Source of the DNA: Bacilli bacterium
GTDB taxonomy: Bacteria; Bacillota_I; Bacilli_A; RF39; UBA660
Direction: 5' to 3'
Assembly: GCA_900757295.1 (NCBI GenBank)
Contig: CAAENH010000076.1
Span: 1 to 7,011 of the forward strand
DNA: 7,011 nt
Shown: piece after piece, positions 1 to 6,105 of the stretch
Position numbering within the stretch: the first letter of the stretch is position 1
Layout: each line of letters opens with the position of its first letter
Made by a program: the position numbers and the translations under genes
Notes under the pieces: model-generated
Database searches by the model: none
Told to the model about the DNA's origin: nothing
What the model saw: only the letters and a program-made list of their open reading frames with translations

Positions 1-55
1 CTATTTGAGCTATAGCTGGAATAGCTATCATACCTAATATAATTAATAAATCCAT
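1..55 (-). CDS. N-terminus of a membrane-anchored protein, possibly YugP-type zinc metallopeptidase (partial)
   Basis: Only the first 18 codons are inside the window, and the gene continues past the left edge. The translation starts MDLLIILGMIAIPAIAQI, one hydrophobic stretch that would form an N-terminal membrane anchor or signal segment. The ATG at 55-53 is chosen because GGAAGTGAT (minus strand), a near match to the Shine-Dalgarno consensus, lies a few bases upstream. An ATG five bases earlier (60-58) runs into a stop after five codons. The gene follows cysS after 27 bp with no terminator, so it is probably the third gene of the gltX-cysS operon. A hydrophobic start ending in Ala-Gln-Ile recalls the membrane zinc metallopeptidases of the YugP family (PF04298), but the HExxH motif that would prove this is outside the window. 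That a gene starts here is fairly sure; the product is a guess. Confidence 0.5.
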   Translation of the reverse strand, partial: MDLLIILGMIAIPAIAQI

Positions 56-82
56 TTCATCACTTCCATTAAGTATTATAAC

Positions 83-1492
83 CTAGTTATGTGAAATATT
101 AGTGTTTATTTCGTAAATTGTTGCTTCACGTGTATCTTTTAATATAATTCCTTTTGCAGCTAAATCATTTCTTATTTGATCAGCTAGCTGATAATTTTTT
201 TCTTGTTTAGCTTTGTTTCTTAAATCTATTTGTTTTTGAATATATTCTTCATCTATATCTATATTATTAGATTCTAACGTAGTTAGGTCTAATGATAAAA
301 CTTTATCCCAAGATTTAATTAGTTCATATTTTGTTGAATCATTTAAATTACTTTTTAGAACTTCATATATTAATGTTATTGCATTAGAAGTGTTTAAATC
401 ATTACTTATAAATTCTTTAAATTTATCATCATATTCTTTATATTTTTCTTCTTCTAATAAAGAAGATGGTTTTAAAGCTAATACTTTATTTTTTAGTTTA
501 TTATAGGTAGTAGTTGCTTTATCTAAAGCATCGTATGAAAATACTAATACTTTTCGATAAGAAGTATTTAAACACATAAATCTATATGCAATAGGCTTAT
601 ATCCTTTTTCTTCTAATAAATTTACTGTTAAAAAATCTCCTTTTGATTTACTCATTTTTCCAGTTTCATCATTTAAATGTTCGCCATGAATCCAATAATT
701 ACACCATTTGTGGCCTAAATATGACTCACTTTGGGCAATTTCATTAGTGTGATGAGGGAAAATATTATCAATCCCACCGCAATGAATGTCTAAATTTTCA
801 CCAAGATATTTTAAGGAAATACCACTACATTCAATATGCCATCCTGGATAACCTAATCCAAAAGGAGAATCCCATTTTAACTCTTGATCATCAAATTTTG
901 ACTTAGTAAACCATAGTGCAAAATCTGCTTGGTTTTTCTTAGCTTTGTCTTCTTCTACACCTTCTCTAACACCAACAACCATTTCATCAATTTTATGATT
1001 TGTTAATTGATAATAATCCGTCAATTTAGATGTATCAAAATAAACATTGCCACCACTTTGATAAGCATATCCTTTTTTTATTAGAGCATTTATAATTTTA
1101 AGATATTCATCAATATTGTCAGTTGCTTTTGAAACAATTTCTGGCCATTTGATATTCAATTTTTCAGTGTCTTTTTTAAATGCTTCAGTATAGAAATTTG
1201 CTATGTCTAACACAGTTTTATGTTCACGTTTTGCTCCTTTAAGCATTTTATCTTCACCAGAGTCTGAATCACTTGTTAAATGACCAACATCAGTTATATT
1301 CATTGCTCTTTTAACATTATATCCTAGATAATTTAAAGTCTTTTCTAGTACATCTTCAAATATGTAAGTTCTTAAATTTCCAATGTGCGCATAATGATAA
1401 ACAGTTGGACCACAGGTATACATAGTTACAAGATCTTTGTTATGTGGAATAAATTCATCTACATGTTTTGTTAAAGTATTATATATTTTCAT
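83..1492 (-). CDS. cysS: Cysteinyl-tRNA synthetase
   Basis: This class I synthetase charges tRNA-Cys with cysteine using ATP, in the cytoplasm. The 469-residue protein is complete and close to the family length (about 460). The nucleotide-binding HIGH-type motif is HIGN at residues 36-39, and KMSKS is at 279-283. The catalytic zinc ligands expected from the E. coli enzyme are all present: Cys27 in TCGPT, Cys222 in WHIECSG, and His247 and Glu251 in FPHHTNEIAQ. The C-terminal tRNA-binding part ends with the family signature around 425-460 (RNKAKQEKNY, ADQIRNDL, GIILKDTRE). The start has an excellent Shine-Dalgarno (AGAGGTGAT). The gene lies 10 nt after gltX and is surely cotranscribed with it. 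B. subtilis has cysE between gltX and cysS, but here there is no room for it. No T-box leader lies before cysS. Trp codons read as TGG, so the standard code works. Confidence 0.98.
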   Translation of the reverse strand: MKIYNTLTKHVDEFIPHNKDLVTMYTCGPTVYHYAHIGNLRTYIFEDVLEKTLNYLGYNVKRAMNITDVGHLTSDSDSGEDKMLKGAKREHKTVLDIANFYTEAFKKDTEKLNIKWPEIVSKATDNIDEYLKIINALIKKGYAYQSGGNVYFDTSKLTDYYQLTNHKIDEMVVGVREGVEEDKAKKNQADFALWFTKSKFDDQELKWDSPFGLGYPGWHIECSGISLKYLGENLDIHCGGIDNIFPHHTNEIAQSESYLGHKWCNYWIHGEHLNDETGKMSKSKGDFLTVNLLEEKGYKPIAYRFMCLNTSYRKVLVFSYDALDKATTTYNKLKNKVLALKPSSLLEEEKYKEYDDKFKEFISNDLNTSNAITLIYEVLKSNLNDSTKYELIKSWDKVLSLDLTTLESNNIDIDEEYIQKQIDLRNKAKQEKNYQLADQIRNDLAAKGIILKDTREATIYEINTNISHN

Positions 1493-1494
1493 AT

Positions 1495-1504
1495 AATCAC
1501 CTCT
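1495..1504 (-). promoter_or_regulatory. Shine-Dalgarno of cysS, overlapping the gltX stop
   Basis: On the minus strand the sequence AGAGGTGATT sits just before the cysS ATG, and its first bases belong to the TAG stop codon of gltX. This is a near-perfect match to the 16S rRNA 3' end. Because ribosomes terminating on gltX occupy this site, reinitiation or coupling between the two synthetases is likely (inference). Confidence 0.85.
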
Positions 1505-3134
1505 ATTTATTTTTATACATATCTACTCTATTTAATATTTTCTCTTTTCCTAAAATATGCATAATTTCATATAAATCTGGAGTTTGTGTTAATGAAGTGA
1601 TAGCATATCTTAACATTTCACAAATATCTCCAACATGTCCTTTATAATTTTCTGGATTTAATTTATATTCTTTTACAGAAGTATAGCCATTATTTAATGC
1701 AAACTCATTTATTTTATTAAACCAAGTATTTTTATCATCATTTTCAGCATAAATATTATTTAAATAATCACTTATTAATTCAATATCTATTTCTTTTTCA
1801 TCCCAAGTTGGTTTAAAAGTTTCATCATACATAAATGAAAATAATCTTTTTATATCACTATATTTTTCTATATCTTTTCTTGGCTTTTTTATTTCTCTTT
1901 CAATATTTAAAATTGATTTTGAATAATCAGAATTCTTGGTAAACACATGCAAAAATTCTTGATCGAATTCTTCTAAATATTTTACTTCTTGTTCATAAAG
2001 TTCATCTTTTGTTAGTCTGCTGAAATAGGTTTTTGAGATGTTACCTAATTTTTCTAAATCAAATAAGGCTCCACTTTTACTAACTTTTTTAAAAGTGAAT
2101 TTAAAATCTGCTATTGATTTATCTTTATTTTGTAAATACCATTCTTCAAAATTACTATTGATTATAGTAGCAAGATAAAGTTTTACTGCTTCATTTGGAA
2201 TACCCATTTCATGATAAAAGCTAACAGCACATTCTGGATCTTTTCGTTTACTTAGCTTTCTAATAGTTCCATTATCATTTTTTAATAATGGAGAAATATG
2301 AGCGTATTTTGGTGCTTTAAAACCAAAGACTTGAAATAATTGAATATGCAATGGCAGTGAAGCTACCCATTCATCTCCTCTAATTACATGAGTTGTACGC
2401 ATTAAATGATCATCTACTAAATGAGCAAAATGATAGGTGGGTAAGCCATCTTTTTTCATGATAGGAATATCTAAGTCATTTTCAGGAAATTCTAATTCTC
2501 CTCTTATTAAATCATGACATTTAACTTTTTTATAAAAACTACCTGGTGATTTTAATCTTATAATATATGGTTCACCATTTTTGATTTTTTCTACAGCTTC
2601 TTCTGGCTCAACATCACGATATTTGGCATACTTACCATAGCATCCTATTCTTTCTTTATATTTTTCTTGACGTTCTCTCATGGCTGTTAATTCTTCTTCA
2701 GTTAAAAAACAAGGATATGCTTTATTTTCAGCTATTAAATATTTAATAAAAGTATGATAAATCTCTTTTCTACTTGACTGAATATAAGGTCCATAATTTC
2801 CTTTTTCAGCTTGTTCATCTATCATTCCTTCATCAAATGTTATATTAAAATCTTGAAGGTCTTTTATAATTTTACTAACACCATTTTCTACAGTTCTTTT
2901 AGTATCAGTATCTTCTATTCTTAAATAAAATACACCATCACTTTGTTTTGCAAATGAATAGCCAGTATAGGAAGCTAGTAATGCTCCTATGTGAACAAAT
3001 CCAGTTGGACTTGGAGCATATCTTGTTACTATTGAGCCTTCTTTTAAATTTCTTTGAGGATATTTTTCTTCATAATATGCAATATCATGTTTTATATCAG
3101 GAAAAATAAAATCAGCTAAATCTTTATATGTCAT
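1503..3134 (-). CDS. gltX: Glutamyl-tRNA synthetase, long clostridial-type
   Basis: This class I synthetase attaches glutamate to tRNA-Glu (and, in organisms with GatCAB, also to tRNA-Gln). It has 543 residues against about 470-490 for typical bacterial GluRS. Part of the excess is an N-terminal extension of roughly 35 residues before the catalytic core begins at IVTRYAPSPTGFVHIG (35-50). The HIGH-type motif is HIG at 48-50, and the KMSKS counterpart is KLSKR at 293-297. The tRNA-acceptor region LPTYHFAHLVDDHL (231-244) and IRGDEW (251-256) is conserved. The C-terminal anticodon-binding part carries TPDLYEIMHILGKEKIL (518-534). In the zinc-finger region only Cys142 and Cys165 remain, without the second ligand of each pair, so zinc is probably not bound. 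The start is supported by AGAAGGA six bases upstream. The gene is the first of the gltX-cysS operon, with its own promoter. A protein of this length class could be the sole GluRS or one of two paralogues; the window cannot say. Confidence 0.96.
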   Translation of the reverse strand: MTYKDLADFIFPDIKHDIAYYEEKYPQRNLKEGSIVTRYAPSPTGFVHIGALLASYTGYSFAKQSDGVFYLRIEDTDTKRTVENGVSKIIKDLQDFNITFDEGMIDEQAEKGNYGPYIQSSRKEIYHTFIKYLIAENKAYPCFLTEEELTAMRERQEKYKERIGCYGKYAKYRDVEPEEAVEKIKNGEPYIIRLKSPGSFYKKVKCHDLIRGELEFPENDLDIPIMKKDGLPTYHFAHLVDDHLMRTTHVIRGDEWVASLPLHIQLFQVFGFKAPKYAHISPLLKNDNGTIRKLSKRKDPECAVSFYHEMGIPNEAVKLYLATIINSNFEEWYLQNKDKSIADFKFTFKKVSKSGALFDLEKLGNISKTYFSRLTKDELYEQEVKYLEEFDQEFLHVFTKNSDYSKSILNIEREIKKPRKDIEKYSDIKRLFSFMYDETFKPTWDEKEIDIELISDYLNNIYAENDDKNTWFNKINEFALNNGYTSVKEYKLNPENYKGHVGDICEMLRYAITSLTQTPDLYEIMHILGKEKILNRVDMYKNK

Positions 3135-3140
3135 GTTTAT

Positions 3141-3147
3141 TCCTTCT
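3141..3147 (-). promoter_or_regulatory. Shine-Dalgarno of gltX
   Basis: AGAAGGA on the minus strand lies six bases before the gltX ATG at 3134. It lies directly downstream of the predicted -10 element, so the mRNA leader is only about 15-20 nt. That is too short for a T-box or other riboswitch. Confidence 0.8.
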
Positions 3148-3157
3148 TTCTTTTGTT

Positions 3158-3166
3158 ATTTTAACA
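3158..3166 (-). promoter_or_regulatory. Extended -10 promoter of the gltX-cysS operon
   Basis: The minus strand reads TGTTAAAAT, a TGn extended -10 with five of six bases matching TATAAT. About 17 bases upstream lies TTCTTT, a poor -35 that is part of the ychF terminator, so the promoter would rely on the extended -10. In a genome this AT-rich such matches occur by chance. The position, directly after a terminator and 23 bases before a start codon, is the main support. Confidence 0.55.
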
Positions 3167-3175
3167 TAGTTTCAT

Positions 3176-3201
3176 AAAAAAAAGAACTCCAGATTCTTTT
3201 T
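3176..3201 (-). terminator. Rho-independent terminator of ychF
   Basis: On the minus strand AAAAAGAA and TTCTTTTT form an 8-bp stem around a 7-base loop (TCTGGAG), and the T run continues to eight T's. The hairpin starts six bases after the ychF stop codon. The stem has a single G-C pair, so it is weak, and some readthrough into gltX-cysS is possible. The plus-strand reading has a shorter T run, so the minus direction is favoured. Confidence 0.6.
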
Positions 3202-3207
3202 ATTTAA

Positions 3208-4308
3208 TTAGACATTAAATCTAAAATAGCAGATATCTCCATCTTTCATAAGATATTCTTTTCCTTCTAAACGAAGTTTTCCGGCTTCTTTAACTGCTTT
3301 TTCATCATTATATTCTACTAAATCTTCATAGCTCATTACTTCAGCTTTGATAAATCCTTTTTGAAAGTCAGTATGTATTATTCCAGCACATTCTGGTGCT
3401 TTCATTCCTTTTTTAAAAGTCCATGCTCTTACTTCATCTGTTCCTGCTGTAAAGAATGTTTCTAATCCTAATAATTTATATGTCGCTGTAATTAATTTAT
3501 CTAAGCCACTTTCTTTTATTCCTAGTTCTAGTAAGAATGTTTTTTTATCTTCATCTTCTAGTTCTGATAATTCGCTTTCAACTTTTGCACACATAGTTAT
3601 TACTAAAGAATTTTCTTTTTGGGCATATTCCTCTACTAATTTTGTATATTGATTTTCATTTGCAGCGGCATCTTCTTCTGATACGTTTGCTGCATATATA
3701 ATTGGTTTTAATGTAATTAAATTAAAGTTTTTAATTACGTTTAGCTCATCTTCTTCAAATTCTAGTTTACGTAATGGAATATTTTCAAGTAATGCTTGTT
3801 CACACTTTTTTAAAGTATTAACTTCTAATATTACTTCTTTATCTTTAGTCATATCTGCTTTTTTACCAATTTTATTAATTCTATTTTGAATAATTTCTAG
3901 ATCTGATAATATTAATTCTACATTTATTATTTCAATATCTCTAATTGGGTCAATTTTTCCTTCAACGTGAGTTATTTGTTTATCATCAAAACATCTAACA
4001 ACTTCAACAATAGCATCTACTTCTCTAATATGAGACAAAAACTTGTTTCCTAGACCTTCTCCAGTTGATGCTCCTTTAACTAAACCTGCTATATCTGTAA
4101 ATTCAAATGTTGTTGGTACTAAACTTTTAGGTTTATATAAGTTATTTAATGTAGTAAGTCTCTCATCTGGAACAACGACTACACCAACATTTGGTTCTAT
4201 TGTTGCAAAGGGATAATTTGCAGCAAGTATATTCTTTTTTGTTATTGCATTAAATAATGTTGACTTACCTACGTTAGGAAGACCTACAATTCCTGCTTTT
4301 AATGCCAT
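3208..4308 (-). CDS. ychF: Ribosome-binding NTPase YchF (Obg family)
   Basis: YchF (OLA1/EngD) is a universally conserved cytoplasmic P-loop NTPase that binds ribosomes and, in studied members, prefers ATP to GTP. From the ATG at 4308 the protein has 366 residues, the normal family length. The P-loop GLPNVGKS is at 9-16, the G3 motif DIAG at 72-75, and the altered G4 motif NVSE at 208-211 in place of NKxD, which accounts for the relaxed nucleotide specificity. His114 in QITHVEG matches the catalytic histidine of E. coli YchF. A helical domain follows in the middle (about 130-200). The C-terminal TGS domain begins near 283 (ETFFTAGTDEVRAW) and ends in the typical GDICYFRFNV. The frame stays open for 41 more codons upstream, but those overlap the transporter gene and its terminator, lack family similarity and are bypassed by a strong Shine-Dalgarno. 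The gene appears monocistronic, with its own promoter and terminator. Confidence 0.98.
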   Translation of the reverse strand: MALKAGIVGLPNVGKSTLFNAITKKNILAANYPFATIEPNVGVVVVPDERLTTLNNLYKPKSLVPTTFEFTDIAGLVKGASTGEGLGNKFLSHIREVDAIVEVVRCFDDKQITHVEGKIDPIRDIEIINVELILSDLEIIQNRINKIGKKADMTKDKEVILEVNTLKKCEQALLENIPLRKLEFEEDELNVIKNFNLITLKPIIYAANVSEEDAAANENQYTKLVEEYAQKENSLVITMCAKVESELSELEDEDKKTFLLELGIKESGLDKLITATYKLLGLETFFTAGTDEVRAWTFKKGMKAPECAGIIHTDFQKGFIKAEVMSYEDLVEYNDEKAVKEAGKLRLEGKEYLMKDGDICYFRFNV

Positions 4309-4312
4309 AATG

Positions 4313-4320
4313 TCACCTTC
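4313..4320 (-). promoter_or_regulatory. Shine-Dalgarno that fixes the ychF start
   Basis: GAAGGTGA on the minus strand lies four bases before the ATG at 4308-4306. It marks this ATG, whose product begins MALKAGIVGLPNVGKS, as the true start rather than the upstream in-frame codon at 4431. Confidence 0.85.
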
Positions 4321-4333
4321 TTTTTCTTTGAAT

Positions 4334-4342
4334 ATTATATCA
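4334..4342 (-). promoter_or_regulatory. Extended -10 promoter of ychF
   Basis: The minus strand reads TGATATAAT, a perfect TATAAT with the TGn extension. The -10 ends 25 bases before the ychF ATG, giving a leader of about 18 nt. No good -35 is present; the T-rich arm of the preceding terminator (for example GTTTTT at 18-base spacing) occupies that place. This is the best promoter match noticed in the window. Confidence 0.7.
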
Positions 4343-4358
4343 AATTTAATTAAAATTA

Positions 4359-4381
4359 AAAACAAGTTTTTAACTTGTTTT
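4359..4381 (-). terminator. Rho-independent terminator of the parB-mscS-DUF951-abgT unit
   Basis: AAAACAAGTT and AACTTGTTTT form a perfect 10-bp stem with a 3-base loop, followed on the minus strand by TTAATTTTAATT. The first arm begins inside the transporter stop codon, so the hairpin starts almost where translation ends. The plus-strand reading has only four T's in its tail, so minus-strand termination is the better reading. Confidence 0.85.
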
Positions 4382-5918
4382 ATAAAATTGCTTGACCTCC
4401 AATACCAATAGGTAGTCCAATTAAGTACCAAATAATAATTAAAATTATTAATATGCCTCCGGTAGCTAAACTATACGGCAATTGATATTTTAATGTTTTA
4501 AATAAACTAATAGGTTTATCATCTTGATTATATTTTTCAATAAATGATAGATATATTACATAATATGCAAATAATGGTGTCAATCCAGTAGTTACACATT
4601 CAGCAAATCTAAAGATTACTTGTCCAAATTCTGGTGTAATACCAGCATTCATCAGTAATGGAATTATTGTTCCTGATAATATTGCATACTTTGTATTTGA
4701 AGCCGGAACTAAAAGAGTACCTAGTACAGTTAATATAAAGAATAATATTATTAAAGGAATACCACTAAATGACGATTTTTCTAATAAATTAGCTATTAGT
4801 GATATTATAACAGTACCTATTTCACTCTTTTTAAAAATATTTATTAAAGCTGAAGCAAAAAAGATTAAGACAAGTGTTTTTCCTGTTCCATCTAATGAAT
4901 GGGTTAGATAATCACACATATCATTGTTATTTTTTATAGTTTTTGCTCCGATTCCATAAAATAAACCCCATATAATAAATAACATTGTTACAATAAATAC
5001 GAATCCATTGTTAAAGAAAGAATTATAACTAAATAACTTATCTATATAAAATACTTGAGTATTATCTAGAAAATTACCTGAAAAAGGTAGACCTGGTATA
5101 ATATTATAAATAAAGATTATTAAATAAATTAAACCAGCACCAATTGCATAAATTAATCCTTTTAGTTCTTTTCTACCAATAACTACATCTTCTTCTAATT
5201 CTTCAAATTCATACTTAGGTAATCTAGGTGAAACTACTTTCTCAGTTAGAATTGTTATAACTATTGAAATAAGAATAACTGCAACTAACATGATAAATAT
5301 AAAACAACCTGTAGAAAGATTATATTTAGGATCTAATACTGATGCTCCTATTAAAGTACTTTTTAACAGCTCACTATCAACTGAAGTAAACAAAACACTT
5401 AGACCTGAGCCACATGTTAAGCCAGCAAATGATGCAATTATACCTGCAATAGGATTTCGTCTACCATGTAGAAATAATAAGGCTCCCATTGGTATTAAAA
5501 TAATATAACCTAAATCTCCCATAATACTTGATAAAACACTGATTAATATTAATACAAAAGTAACTGTATTTTTTTTACAATATTTTGATACTAAGGTAAA
5601 AGCTGTTTTTAAAAAACCACTCTTTTCCATAATACCTATTCCTATTAATACTATAATAAGCATACTTAAGGGAGTAAAAGCTACAAAGTTAGATACAGTT
5701 GATGTAAATATATATTTTAAGCCACTCAAACTAAATAAATTAAATACACTGACAAGTGTTGATGTATATTCTCCAGTTGAGGAATTGTATGTATTGTATG
5801 TAGACTCTAATCCTATAAATGATAATATTCCACTTAATACTATAATTACTACCATTAGTATTAAGAAAGTCATTATAGGATTTAAAGTTATTCTATCTTT
5901 AAATTTTTTCTTCTTCAT
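4380..5918 (-). CDS. AbgT-family transporter (p-aminobenzoyl-glutamate transporter / antimetabolite exporter family)
   Basis: This is a polytopic inner-membrane protein of 512 residues, the usual length for AbgT/MtrF/YdaH (PF03806). Hydrophobic segments are visible at about 13-36, 80-97, 119-149, 155-178, 205-225, 252-274, 305-323, 346-362, 366-379, 387-404, 412-424, 442-460 and 484-506. Family hallmarks are NFVAFTPLSMLIIVLIGIG (77-95), the MEKSGF loop (97-102), LGYIILIPMGALLF (136-149), NPIAGIIASFAG (155-166) and the C-terminal half with FRFAE and TPLFAYY (436-453). Known members import p-aminobenzoyl-glutamate (E. coli AbgT) or export folate-pathway intermediates and sulfonamides (MtrF, YdaH); which applies here is unknown. 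No abgA/abgB hydrolase or folate gene lies beside it. The ATG at 5918 is chosen over the in-frame TTG at 5930 because GGTGAT lies five to ten bases before it. The gene overlaps the DUF951 gene by 20 nt, so coupled translation is likely. Sequence hints of divergence are discussed in the findings. Confidence 0.9.
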   Translation of the reverse strand: MKKKKFKDRITLNPIMTFLILMVVIIVLSGILSFIGLESTYNTYNSSTGEYTSTLVSVFNLFSLSGLKYIFTSTVSNFVAFTPLSMLIIVLIGIGIMEKSGFLKTAFTLVSKYCKKNTVTFVLILISVLSSIMGDLGYIILIPMGALLFLHGRRNPIAGIIASFAGLTCGSGLSVLFTSVDSELLKSTLIGASVLDPKYNLSTGCFIFIMLVAVILISIVITILTEKVVSPRLPKYEFEELEEDVVIGRKELKGLIYAIGAGLIYLIIFIYNIIPGLPFSGNFLDNTQVFYIDKLFSYNSFFNNGFVFIVTMLFIIWGLFYGIGAKTIKNNNDMCDYLTHSLDGTGKTLVLIFFASALINIFKKSEIGTVIISLIANLLEKSSFSGIPLIILFFILTVLGTLLVPASNTKYAILSGTIIPLLMNAGITPEFGQVIFRFAECVTTGLTPLFAYYVIYLSFIEKYNQDDKPISLFKTLKYQLPYSLATGGILIILIIIWYLIGLPIGIGGQAIL

Positions 5919-6105
5919 TTGTATCACCAATTACTTTTTTTAACTTTTTTTCAAAATCAAGTCTATTTAACATAATTTCTCGATTACAATTTAAACATTT
6001 AAGTTTAATATCAACACCTGTTCTAATTATTTGCCATAAATTAGATTGGCAAGCATGACTTTTTTTCATAATAACTTTATCATTTAATTTATAATTTTTT
6101 TCCAT
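5899..6105 (-). CDS. DUF951 small zinc-ribbon-like protein (YyzM-like)
   Basis: This 68-residue protein fits the DUF951 family (about 60-70 residues, widespread in Bacillota; YyzM in B. subtilis), whose function is unknown. The family pattern is visible: YKLNDKVIMKKSHACQSN (5-22), WQIIRTGVDIKLKC (24-37), the CLNC pair (37-40) and IMLNRLDFEKKLKK (44-57). Cys19, Cys37 and Cys40, perhaps with His17, could hold a metal; that is inference. A charged tail (GDTNEEEKI) follows the conserved part. The start ATG at 6105 has AGAGGTGC a few bases upstream, inside the end of mscS. The gene overlaps mscS by 17 nt and abgT by 20 nt, so all three are probably translated as a coupled set. In Firmicutes this gene is commonly found near ychF, parB or serS, which fits this setting. 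Confidence 0.92.
   Translation of the reverse strand: MEKNYKLNDKVIMKKSHACQSNLWQIIRTGVDIKLKCLNCNREIMLNRLDFEKKLKKVIGDTNEEEKI
5923..5928 (-). promoter_or_regulatory. Shine-Dalgarno of the AbgT transporter, inside the DUF951 gene
   Basis: GGTGAT on the minus strand precedes the ATG at 5918 by four bases. It lies wholly within the last codons of the DUF951 gene and contains the in-frame GTG just after the alternative TTG start. This argues for the ATG as the real start of the transporter. Confidence 0.75.

Noticed and set aside
3135..3207. T-box riboswitch upstream of gltX
   Set aside because: The gap is only 73 bp and is filled by a terminator and a promoter; there is no specifier loop or room for the antiterminator.
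4309..4431. 41-codon N-terminal extension of YchF
   Set aside because: It overlaps the transporter gene, its terminator and the ychF promoter, and YchF proteins start at the MALKAGIVGLPN-type sequence, which has its own Shine-Dalgarno.
5290..5508. Plus-strand open frame of 72 codons inside the transporter gene
   Set aside because: It is antisense to a well-supported membrane protein gene, has no recognisable domain and its low-complexity content mirrors the opposite strand.
5919..5930. TTG start four codons upstream for the AbgT transporter
   Set aside because: The Shine-Dalgarno GGTGAT lies within these codons and serves the ATG at 5918; nothing comparable is well placed for the TTG.
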